Shown here one piece after another: positions 8,039 to 16,214 of a stretch of 17,737 nucleotides of DNA. The stretch is from Kalaharituber pfeilii (taxonomy: Eukaryota; Ascomycota; Pezizomycetes; Pezizales; Pezizaceae), in the NCBI GenBank assembly GCA_015179045.1, contig WHUZ01000256.1, positions 1 to 17,737 of the forward strand. Direction: 5' to 3'. Numbering within the stretch: the first letter of the stretch is position 1; each line of letters opens with the position of its first letter. The translations under genes were made by a program, and so were the position numbers. A model generated the notes under the pieces. It had not been told where the DNA came from. It did not search any database and saw nothing but the letters and a program-made list of their open reading frames with translations.

Positions 8039-8775
8039 TGTTACAGCTAAGGTGGAAACTTGCCTACCACTGTGGCAAGGGGTAAGGGTTCCACTACTAA
8101 TTAGCTGCCACGGCTAAAGGTGAAGACTTACCCGCCAAGGGGAAAACGCTGACCCTGTAATCGAACATAAGACCAAAACTGATTGACCGGACTGATTACC
8201 CATTAGGCTTGGCTGTTAATTCTCGCATCGTTTAGATAGGGCAGTACTATAGAAGGGTGTGTCATCCGAAATACAGCTTGATGCATCCACTCGAATTACG
8301 GAAGCTTTATTTATATTCGCACATATATTAGTACATTCGTTATCTTTGTCACGCACTATTTTTGCATATTTTCGTTTTGTATGCCTATTACCACGGTATT
8401 GGCATTGATAAGGAATCACCGCGGGGCCAGCTAATTATTTATTTGTTGACTACTCATGTATGGCTGCGCTGAAGTCTATATAAGCACTGGCTGGCGATAG
8501 CATAGTTAGAAGAATCAAGACACAAGTGGTGTCCTAAGTTTCTCTATAACTCTGAACCTATTGTTCCCTCAATACGCCCGTGAATCACTCCACTCCGCTG
8601 CATGCCCTCGCTGAGTAGCTGCCCTTCCGGTCCGCTGTATACACCTCCGTACTCATTCCGACCTGCCGTATTCATACTTCTGGGATGACGCCGGCACCGC
8701 CGCTTTCCCCACCGTAGCCGTAACAACCGGTCTCTACCAGCGCCCACCAGAGCCGAGCACCTCATGCCCGTAACA
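8039..8775 (+). repeat. 3' LTR of element C
   Basis: A 737-bp LTR beginning TGTTACAGC directly after a polypurine tract and ending CCCGTAACA. TATATAAG at 8477-8484 corresponds to the TATA box of the 5' copy, but the CCAAT box of the 5' LTR reads CTAAT here. This uninterrupted copy is the reference for the other two LTRs in the window. Confidence 0.92.
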
Positions 8776-8780
8776 ATATG

Positions 8781-9060
8781 CGTATATTAATAAAGCTTCC
8801 ATAACTCGAGTGTATGCATCAAGCTGCATTCCGAATGACACACCCTTTCATAGTACTGCCCTATCTAAACAATGCGAGAATCAACAGCCAAGCCTAACGG
8901 GTGATGAGTCTGGTCAATCAGCATTGGTTTTATATTCGACTGCAGGGTCAGCATTATCTCTTTGATGGGTAAGTCTTCACCTAAGTCATGACAGCTAGTT
9001 AGTAGTAGAACCCTTGCCTCTTGCTATAGTCATAGGTAAGTTTCCACCCTAGCCGTAACA
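8781..9060 (-). repeat. Solo LTR B, 5' portion
   Basis: Reverse complement of the first 280 bp of the 737-bp LTR family. It ends on the plus strand with CCTAGCCGTAACA, the inverted form of TGTTACGGCTAGG. It joins seamlessly to 1741-2197 once the nested element at 2198-8775 and one copy of ATATG are removed. The outer flanks of the whole LTR (GATTT at 1736-1740, CATGT at 9061-9065) match at only 3 of 5 positions, so its own target duplication has decayed or was never perfect. Confidence 0.85.
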
Positions 9061-9325
9061 CATGTGGGCCTTAACCCATGCCAGCTTTACTATATCCAAC
9101 TTCCTTAGCCTCTGCTACCTCTCTGCTATTAGCTTTATTACTCGTGCTAGGTCTGCAATTCTTACCTTGCTAGTTTTTCCTGCTTTCTGGACTGTACTAA
9201 TAGCTGCCTAAGAATCTGCGGAGGGAGATAATTCTGGAGAATAATGTGGTCCCTATCACTGTCGTAGATTCGGTGAGTAAGGAAGATTGAATGATACTAG
9301 AGGATTGGTTTGATCTAATTTGATT
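9061..9325 (-). pseudogene. Gag N-terminus of element A, cut off by nested insertion
   Basis: On the minus strand this piece reads as gag-like protein interrupted only by stops of the CAG/CGA decay type. It includes HYSPELSPSADS, VQKAGKTSKVRIADLARV, and LRKLDIVKLAWVKAH just before the LTR junction. If one 5-bp target duplication is removed at the solo LTR, this frame runs directly into the frame at 1736 and leftwards (QAEAQAGETKLGEQLEKEK), which continues the coiled-coil. That frame agreement is the main evidence that the two pieces were one gene of roughly 540 codons. No convincing start codon is visible: the frame stays weakly open to about 9330 and then dissolves into AT-rich sequence. Confidence 0.6.
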
Positions 9326-10379
9326 TAGTATTTGTATACAAAATTAAACAGTTTCACTTATATTTTTGTTTTCTTGCTTTCATATATACTGATGTACTAG
9401 TGCTATGTCAGGTTTACTTTATCATAATATTTATTTTATTATAGTAATTTTAAATTTACTATGTTTATATTTTTTATTTCTTCAAATCTCTGCTCAGGTT
9501 CTTAGGTAGTGGTAGTCTTGTATATAGGTTAGCTATTGGTGGCTAAATAGTTTAAGCCTTTAAAATTTCAATTTCTATTTCTTAGTATACTTTTTTTCTG
9601 TTTGTTACTAGAAGCTATCTGCATAGTTGTCTTTATTTGTATAGTTTATAGTATAGTTATAAATAAAATAATAGGTGACTATTACTTAGCTAGTTACTAA
9701 AACCTCAAATATTCTTATTCTAACTCTAAACTGATTTTGTAGCTTATATGCCATAAAAATGCTTATAAATACTAGTAATTTGAATTAACAAGAGTATTGA
9801 AGAGGATCAGTATGGGAAAGTATATATAGACATCTACCAATAACAGTTTGGAATAAATAACTATATTTATAGAAGTCTTACATATATCATACTAGGTCCT
9901 ATATAATTGAGTTATGATCTATGAATATATGGTAGGTTATAAGACAAAATATATATATATTAGAATGCTATAGCTAGTTATAGAATACTAATTAGGAGAC
10001 AGTATTGGAAAGTAAATTAGTTCTTATGAGTAGGATCAGGGAGTGTACGTTGTGTTACTCTAGAGTAGAGGTCAATGCAGTAATAAAAAGTATATATAGA
10101 GCTTGTAGTATCCTGCAAGACTGTACAGTCATAATAAAAAGCTGAAGAGGGGAGACAGTAAGTCATGTGACTACAGAGACTATATAGTTAAAATAGTAGT
10201 GTATGTTATAAACAATTAACCTCATGCAAAGTTGGCTAAGAGGAGGTAAGTACTAGTATACAGAGTTGTGTGAGAAGGAGTTGGTCTGGAATTAATAGGT
10301 TTCAGATCCACATGCTAGGCTGGTGAGTGGAAGGATGATACAACATATATCTCTAATGATATTGCATATATTAAATATC
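9326..10379. other. AT-rich sequence without recognisable gene
   Basis: About 1 kb dominated by TpA-rich sequence with long A/T runs (for example 9420-9475 and 9945-9965). I find no coding frame or LTR boundary. By position it should hold the leader and 5' LTR of element A, but the minus-strand LTR end cannot be identified. The composition fits heavily mutated transposon DNA. Confidence 0.5.
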
Positions 10380-11935
10380 AGCGAGCTTATGAGTAGGAGG
10401 TTGAAACCTATTAATATACTATATACTATAGTTATAACTTCACAAGTGTGAGATATAGTACTACTAGCCTTATGAGGTTCAGGTACCTGTCGATGATTAA
10501 TGGGTACATAGCGTACCATACTATTAATCTCATGAGTACAAGACAGAGAAGGATATTGATATAGCTTTAAACTGACAACTTCATGGGTATGAGATTCAAG
10601 TGCCTGTTAATAAGCTATTGACATGCCTTTATATAAGTAAGCTCAGTAGTGCAAGATTCAGAAGAGGTGCTAGTCGATATACTAGCATGTCAGCAATCTT
10701 ATGGGTGCAAGATTTAGGAGTTAGTCAATAAGTAGTTTAGAAACCAGTTGATATGCTTATATATTAGCAATCTTATGGGCGTGAGGTTTAGCTATTTATA
10801 GATCAATTGCTATCAATGTCCCTTTGGATGGGCAACCTTGCAAGTGCGAGATTCAGGGACCAGTCGATGAGCAGTTTAGGTGCCAGTTAATATATCTATG
10901 TGTCAATAATCTTGTAGACATGAGATTCAGATACCTATAGATTGATGAGCTGTCAATGTACCTTCGTATGAGTAACCTCACAGGAATGAGATTTAAAGGC
11001 CAGTCGATGAGCAGTTCAGGTACCAATCAATGTATATATATATTAGCAATCTTATAAGTATAAGATTTAGATACCTATAGATTAATGAGCTATTAATATA
11101 CCTTTGTACAGCCAACCTTATAGGTACAAGATTGAGTAGTTAGTCGATTAGTAGTTCAGGTACCAGTCAATATACCTGTGTATCAGTAATCTCACAAGCA
11201 TGAGATTTAGTTACTTATAGATTACTGGGCTATTAATCTGCCTTCATATTAGTAAGTTTATAGATGCGAGATTTAGGGGCTAGTCGATAGTAAGTAGTTC
11301 AGGTACTAGTCGATATACCTATGTATCAGCAATCTCATAGGTATGAGGTTCAAGTGCCTATAGATTGATAAGCTATTGATATACCTTCATATGTATAACC
11401 TTACAAGTATAAGATTTAAGAGCCAGCCAATGAGCAGTTCAGATACTAGTTGATATGCTTGTATATCAGCAATCTTATGAACATAAGGTTCAAGTACCCA
11501 TAGATTGATAAGTTATTGATATGCTTTCGTGCAGGCAACTTCATAGGCTCGAGATTCAGAAGATAGTTAATAAGTAGTTTAGATGCCAGTTAATGCATCT
11601 GTGTGTCAGCAATCTTCTAGGCAAAAGGTTCAAGTACCTATAAATTGATGAGCTATCGATATACCTTCATATGTGCAACCTTGGAAGTACAAGATTCAGG
11701 TGCCTATACATTAATGAGCTGTTAATGTCTCTTTGTATGGAGAACCTTGGAGGTACAAGATTCTAGAGCTAGTTGATATATAGTTCAAGTGCCAGTCAAT
11801 GTACTTATATATTAGCAATCTCATAGGTGCCAGGTTCAGGTACCTATAGAATGATGAGCTGTCAATGTGCCTTTGTGCAAGCAACCTCATAGGCATAAGA
11901 TTCAGGGGTCAGTCGATGAGTAGTTCATATTACAA
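10380..11935 (+). repeat. Tandem array of about 140-bp dimeric repeats
   Basis: Landmarks resembling CAGTCGATGAGCAGTTCAGG recur at 10722, 10861, 11001, 11141, 11281, 11424, 11564, 11770 and 11910, giving a period of 139-143 bp with one enlarged interval (11564-11770) caused by an extra half-unit. Each unit is two diverged halves of about 66-74 bp. Both halves contain a dyad of the form AATCTCAT-AGGT-ATGAGATT (examples at about 11329 and 11821). Left of 10722 the repeats are degenerate back to about 10380. Units differ mostly by C/T and G/A exchanges. Short open frames here are incidental. Confidence 0.85.
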
Positions 11936-12298
11936 GCATAATTATTCTCATGCTATAATAGTATCTTGTTTAAGTATTATCAAAAAGTACTATCAACTAT
12001 AAAATCTACCAGTTGGAAGTTTAGCTAACCCGATACTAGTCAGGTCTATGGTAGTGGAACTTCTTCAGTTAAGAAGTAAGTAACTACTAACATTAGTAAT
12101 CTTAGTTACTAACTTTTCTAGCAGCTCCTATTGTACTATTCATTATATGATAAGCTTTTGTTATTTTCTTATATTATCGATCTGGCTATAGAGATCAAAG
12201 TTATAATGGTATTGTTAGATAGAAGCTTACATTAGAGGTTTTAAGTTCTCATATTTGTTGTTCTAGAATTTGTTGTAAGAGTTGGTCAAAAGAAAGGC
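11936..12298. other. No recognisable feature
   Basis: AT-rich sequence following the 140-bp array. I see no repeat unit, coding signature or RNA gene in it. Confidence 0.4.
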
Positions 12299-12552
12299 TG
12301 TTACTTGGCTTTGTTCAGGGTCTGGCTTGATTCTCAAAATTCGTTTAAGCTGAATTTGTTAACAGCTTTGAAGAACTATATTTTATATAAATAGAAGCCT
12401 GATCCACCAGAGTTAAAAGGGCAAGGACCCAGAACTCAACCCTAATAAATATAAACCTTTCTTACCACCTTAACTACTTCATTTTCTATAACTTATATTT
12501 AATTATATTTCACATTGTACTTAGTTATTTAGTAAATGGCTTACCCCCAACA
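12299..12552 (+). repeat. Possible LTR of a further element E
   Basis: A 254-bp segment that starts TGTTACTTGG and ends CCCCCAACA (TGTT/AACA ends). It contains a TATA box (TATATAAATA, 12384-12393) and AATAAA at about 12444. It sits about 100 bp upstream of a plus-strand gag-like fossil, as a 5' LTR would. No second copy is in the window and no primer-binding site starting TGG follows, so the exact ends are a guess. Confidence 0.3.
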
Positions 12553-12639
12553 TACTCTGTAATACTATATTTGTTAGGTCTCGTTTCACCACAGCTATAC
12601 AAATAACCAATAATGGTATTCTACAACTTCTCTATAATT

Positions 12640-13177
12640 TTTAAGCTATTGACAGCTAGAAATAAACTAGTCTATTAGAGATTCAAAGATGAAGTAGATT
12701 CGGATTCCAGTATAGAAGCAGAATAATCGGCCCTCACTACCACTTCAAGACCAGGACTCCAGCCTTGAACAAAGTCTCAGTCTCAGCAATTGTACATTAA
12801 GGACACTCAAGAATTAAATTAGATTTAGATCTACTAAAGCTGTATGGATCAATTGATCGTAGAGAGACAAGAGAAGCTTACTTTTCTAATTCCTATCTTA
12901 GAGGCAGTAAATCTAGAACATATCAGCTCACTAATAGTACAATTCTTCTCATAGATATGGAATTTAGTTTTATAGCTTAAAGAAAATATACTAGATGAGC
13001 TCGAAAAAAACCCAAAGTGAGATAAGCTACCCACTACTAACAGAACTACCAGTAGCAATGGACGTTGACCAAAAAGAAGAATTAAAAGCCGAATTCCTAA
13101 AACAAGAATTTATTAATCTCCAATAGTAGCTCAAGCATGATACTAACAAGTACAAGCAATATTATAAAGCACAAATC
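12640..13177 (+). pseudogene. Gag-like N-terminal fossil of element E, interrupted by TRIM-like copy 2
   Basis: The plus-strand frame contains RFKDEVDSDSSIEAE, MDQLIVERQEKLTFLIPILE, then VNLEHISSLIVQFF and LKENILDELEKNP (12660-13020). After a frame change it continues MDVDQKEELKAEFLKQEFIN and HDTNKYKQYYKAQI (13060-13175). Stops are almost all TAG/TAA/TGA at places where Gln, Trp or Arg would be natural. The Glu/Lys-rich helical character resembles the N-terminal coiled-coil half of fungal gypsy gag proteins, but no capsid or zinc-knuckle motif is reached before the insertion at 13178. It does not visibly match the gag of A or C. A decayed host coiled-coil gene is the alternative. Confidence 0.4.
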
Positions 13178-13397
13178 TGTTATGGCTTGGCGTGCCATGG
13201 TGGCAGAGGGAAGCTGATTACTAGTACATGTAGACATCTAAGGGAGCCAAGATCCTTGACTACATACGTAAATGTAAGTGAGTCGCTGACTGACCTATAT
13301 GTATACTCCTATATATACTGACCATATTACCGAGTAGTACCGGTAGTTCTACCTTTTGGTGTAATAGTTTGCAAATGGTCAGTTGCAATCTGTAACA
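13178..13397 (+). repeat. TRIM-like copy 2, 5' LTR (220 bp)
   Basis: Runs from TGTTATGGCTTGGC to AATCTGTAACA. It aligns without gaps to the reverse complement of 2712-2931, with TATATATA retained at about 13312. Confidence 0.88.
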
Positions 13398-13616
13398 GTA
13401 CTACCAGTTGGGTCACTGGTTCAAACCTTACCTGTAGCGAATGTCAAATACTGCAGGTGACCTTTAAATTTGATAAGTGGCTTACAGTCACATGCCAGTT
13501 ACTAGTTATAAAGTAGTGTGGTAGTGGCACATGAAATTGAAGCTCTAAGGCAATAACAGGTGGCTGGTAGTTGATATATAGAGAGTTCGGGACGTACTCT
13601 GCAGGCGACAGAGTAA

Positions 13617-13715
13617 TGTCATAGCTTGGCATGCTATGACAGTAGAGGAAAGCTGATTACTAGTATGTGTAGACATTCAAGGGAACTAAGATTCTTGATC
13701 AGATGTGCAAATTTA
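13617..13715 (+). repeat. TRIM-like copy 2, truncated 3' LTR
   Basis: Starts TGTCATAGCTTGGC after the interior and follows the LTR until about GATGTGCAAAT. Beyond this the sequence is unrelated. Confidence 0.8.
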
Positions 13716-13777
13716 TAACCTATTTACAATACATTGCCTTGGGGTTAGGGGCAATGCAGGTTTGAACTAATGCCTAT

Positions 13778-14233
13778 CGTTCCATATGGAACAGATTTCT
13801 TGGTATTATTATACTTCCAAATGATTCCATATGGAACAGATTTCTTAGTATTATTATCCCTTCAAGTCGTTCTGCATGGAACAGATTTCTTGGTATGCTT
13901 GATTGCTTGGTATTATTATCCTTCTAAGTTGTTTCGCATGGAACAGATTTCTTGATATTATTATCCCTCCAAGTCATTCCGCATGGAACAGATTTCTTGG
14001 TATTCTTGATTGCTTGGTATTATTATCCTTCTAAGTTATTCCGTATGGAACAGATTTCTTGATATTATTATCCCTCCAAGTCATTCCGTATGGAACAGAT
14101 TTCTTAGTATTCTTGATTGCTTAGTATTATTATCCTTCCAAGTCGTTCTGCATGGAACAGATTTCTTGGTATTATTATCTCTCCAAGTCGTTCCGTATGT
14201 AACGAATTCCTTGGTATTATTATGCCTCCAGGT
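13778..14233 (+). repeat. Tandem array 1: dyad repeats with alternating 45/62-bp spacing
   Basis: The core, close to GTTCCGTATGGAAC, begins at about 13778, 13823, 13868, 13930, 13975, 14037, 14082, 14144, 14189 and then 14234. The intervals are 45, 45, 62, 45, 62, 45, 62, 45 and 45 bp. The 62-bp form has 17 extra bases (GTATTCTTGATTGCTTG), giving a 107-bp higher-order unit repeated three times. The spacer is AGATTTCTTGGTATTATTAT followed by CCCTCCAAGT. The right half-site GGAAC is nearly invariant, while the left half varies between GTTCC, ATTCC, GTTCT and GTTTC. Confidence 0.92.
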
Positions 14234-15238
14234 CATTCCATACGGAACGTTTTCCCACCTATTTGCCTATTCTACACCTCCATATTATTCTGGATGGAAT
14301 GTTTTCCTACCTATTTACCTATTCTACAGCTCCATAGTGTTCCGGATGGAACATTTTTCCACCTATTCAGTCATTCTACACCTCCATATCATTCCAGGCG
14401 GAATGTTTTCTCACCTATTCTGTTATTCTACACCTCCATATGGTTCCAGGCAGAACATTTTCTCACCTATTCAGTCATTCTATACCTCTATATCGTTCCA
14501 GGCGGAATGTTTTCCTACCTATTTAGTCAATCTACACCTCCATATCATTCCAGGTGGAATGTTTTCTCATCTATTTACCTATTCTACACCTCTATATCGT
14601 TCCAAGCGGAACGTTTTCTCACCTACTCACCCATTCTACACCTCCATATCGTTTCAGGCGGAACGTTTTCTCACCTATTTACTGATTCTGCACCTCCATA
14701 TCGTTCCAGGCGGAACGTTTTCTTACCTATTCAACCATTCTACACCTCTATATCGTTTCAGGCAGAACATTTTCCCATCTATTCAATCATTCTACACCTC
14801 CATATCGTTCCAGGCAGAACGTTTTCCCACCTATTCAGTCATTCTACACCTCTATATCATTCCAGGTAGAACGTTTTCTCACCTATTCAGTTATTCTACA
14901 CCTCTATATCGTTCCAGGTGGAAAGTTTTCCCACCTATTTAGTCATTCTACACCTCCATATCGTTCCAGATGGAACGTTTTCCTACCTATTCCGTCATTC
15001 TACACCTCTATATCGTTCTAGGCGGAACGTTTTCCCACCTATTCACCTATTCTACACCTCCATATCATTATAGGTGGAACGTTTTCCCACCTATTCAGTC
15101 ATTCTACACCTCCATATCATTCTAGGTGGAACGTTTTCCCACCTATTTACCTATTCTATACCTCTATATTATTCCAGAGTTAATATCGTTCCAGACGGAA
15201 CGTTTTCCCACCTATTCACCTATTCTACACCTCTATAT
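14234..15238 (+). repeat. Tandem array 2: strict 52-bp dyad repeats, 20 units
   Basis: The core, close to CGTTCC-AGGC-GGAACG, recurs every 52 bp from 14234 to 15118, then at 15170 (a degenerate 17-bp stub) and 15187. The spacer GTTTTCCCACCTATTC then AGTCATTCTACACCTCCATA is unrelated to that of array 1, yet the dyad is the same and the two arrays abut in phase. A long frame (14010-14942) stays open only because the repeat lacks stops; since 52 is not a multiple of 3 it cycles through all three frames and is not a gene. Confidence 0.93.
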
Positions 15239-15240
15239 AA
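15234..15240 (+). promoter_or_regulatory. TATA-like box at the end of the 52-bp array
   Basis: TATATAA followed by G overlaps the last repeat unit, whose other copies read CTATATC or CCATATC here. A row of dyads directly upstream of a TATA box is how a promoter with repeated activator sites looks. The downstream transcript would begin in a pyrimidine-rich tract. No functional proof is available. Confidence 0.4.
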
Positions 15241-15638
15241 GTAGCAGATGGTGAACTAAAAGAGCAAAGGAAAGGGAAGAGAATTGCTTATTGCCTATGT
15301 AAAGTCAATCTCCGAGTATCTCTATTAGCAGTCTTCTTCCCCCTTCCCTTCGACCCTTGGTGGTCTCCTCACGTAATCCTCTCCCTCTGGCCACCTCCGC
15401 TGCCACACTCTGCACTGTACTAGCAGATGTCTCATTCTTTCCTCCTACTTCCCGTACCACCTACACTCTGGTCTATCTCCTTTCCCCATTTGCCATTTCC
15501 AAGCACGTAGACTCTTGCCCCCCCAACCTCCCTATCAGGTGCCCCAATCTCTTTAGTAGTCTATACACCAATTCTAACTGGTTTTTCTCCTCTACCCTCT
15601 CTCTCCTTCCTCTTTGTCTCATGCCAGCTTCCGTAACA
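15241..15638 (+). other. Pyrimidine-rich tract downstream of the TATA box, possible LTR R-U5
   Basis: Strongly C/T-biased plus strand (for example 15330-15360 and 15590-15620), ending in GCTTCCGTAACA at 15627-15638. The closing GTAACA resembles the termini of the 737-bp LTR and the TRIM-like LTRs, so the arrays plus this tract could be one very large LTR. No matching TGTTAC start was found, so this is only a suggestion. A 96-codon frame here has Ser/Leu/Pro-rich composition from the base bias and no motif I recognise. Confidence 0.25.
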
Positions 15639-16214
15639 ACCTCTTAGACGTGCTGCCAGCACCCTCGCCTCTACCCAAGTGGACTCTCACCTCACAAATG
15701 TCTCTACAGACTCCAAATTAGCCAGCCCCTCTACCATATATCATCTTATCCCCCAGGGTGCATGCATGATTCCTCGTGCCACCGTATATTGCCACTTCTG
15801 CAGCTCTCTCAGCTTCTTCTCCCTTGGCGCTTTGCACGCGTAATCATGCTATACCCATGCCCCCCAGGTTGCGATATTTCATGCGATACTTATATATATC
15901 TTTCTCCGTTTCACCGGCACCATCCTGGTAAGGCATGAAAATCAATATCTTTTCTACTAGCGAATTTAACATGAGATGTGGGGTAATTCTGACGGTGTCA
16001 ACCAGTAAGCCTTAAGTTGTACTAATTTTGAATCATGTAACCCCACTTATAGCGCTAAGCCATAGCAGGGTCCCTGGGCAAGCTCTCATAGGCCGGAGAT
16101 TGGCTACAAGACAATTCCTACATACATAGCCTCGCCGCTCTGTTGACTCCCACTCTCTCACCTTCTAGACCCTAAGGCGTACTAATCAATACTAGTTAAT
16201 TCTTATAGTGTCAA
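15639..16214. other. Subtelomeric sequence, no gene recognised
   Basis: Moderate GC compared with 9300-13000 and fewer decay-type changes. I see no coding signature or RNA gene. It contains the first copy of a short direct repeat (16034-16070) whose partner is at 16271-16305. Confidence 0.4.
16034..16070 (+). repeat. Short direct repeat, copy 1 (copy 2 at 16271-16305)
   Basis: CATGTAACCCCACTTATAGC then GCCATAGCAGGG here; CATGACCCCGCTTATAGC then GCCATGGCAGGG in copy 2, each with a short variable middle. The spacing is 237 bp. Copy 2 starts directly after a run of 20 T. Confidence 0.6.

Larger units (their letters stand above)
2198..8775 (+). mobile_element. Full-length chromovirus-type Ty3/gypsy LTR retrotransposon C (defective)
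   Basis: A complete element bounded by TGTTAC...GTAACA LTRs of 737 bp each and flanked by a perfect 5-bp duplication, ATATG (2193-2197 and 8776-8780). Without the 659-bp insertion and its duplication in the 5' LTR, it is about 5.9 kb. The internal region (3599-8038) carries, in plus-strand order, gag, a possible protease, RT, connection, RNase H, integrase and a C-terminal chromodomain, then a polypurine tract at 8025-8038. That domain order and the terminal chromodomain identify a chromovirus. All domains are broken by stops and frameshifts. The sequence just inside the 5' LTR (TTACACCGCTCC) does not begin with the usual TGG of a tRNA primer-binding site. Its two LTRs differ at many positions, nearly all transitions, so this is an old copy. 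Confidence 0.9.
13178..13715 (+). mobile_element. TRIM-like non-autonomous LTR element, copy 2 (3'-truncated)
   Basis: Same family as 2273-2931 but in the opposite orientation. It has a full 220-bp 5' LTR (13178-13397), a full 219-bp interior (13398-13616), and about 100 bp of the 3' LTR (from 13617) before similarity ends near 13715. Boundaries and lengths agree to the base with copy 1. Compared with copy 1, differences are overwhelmingly G->A and C->T in this copy, so it is older or more heavily mutated. The polypurine tract is reduced to CAGGCGACAGAGTAA. The left flank AAATC (13173-13177) would be the target duplication; its partner was lost with the 3' end. Confidence 0.88.

Noticed and set aside
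10292..10519. A 75-codon minus-strand frame at the edge of the 140-bp array
   Set aside because: Low-complexity Ile/Leu/Ser composition generated by AT-rich repeats. No homologous frame is kept in the other units.
13732..13756. CATTGCC/GGCAATG hairpin enclosing GGGGTTAGG as a terminator or interstitial telomere seed
   Set aside because: The stem is only 7 bp and the telomere-like sequence is a single imperfect unit. It is likely chance.
14010..14942. A 310-codon open frame, and an overlapping 250-codon frame, rich in Tyr/Ser/His/Phe
   Set aside because: They lie entirely in the 45/62-bp and 52-bp arrays. The 52-bp unit is not a multiple of three and has no stop in any frame, so the frame is open only because the repeat is.
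10380..15238. CRISPR array
   Set aside because: The arrays have repeated spacers rather than unique ones, and the telomere and chromovirus show a eukaryotic chromosome.
13778..15238. Heat-shock element array, because of TTC/GAA half-sites
   Set aside because: Spacing between TTC and GAA in the dyad is 6 bp rather than the 2 bp of heat-shock elements, so that factor is not supported.
15357..15647. A 96-codon Ser/Leu/Pro-rich frame as a small secreted protein
   Set aside because: Composition follows directly from the C/T-rich strand. There is no clear signal peptide or cysteine pattern, and it ends just past the possible LTR terminus.
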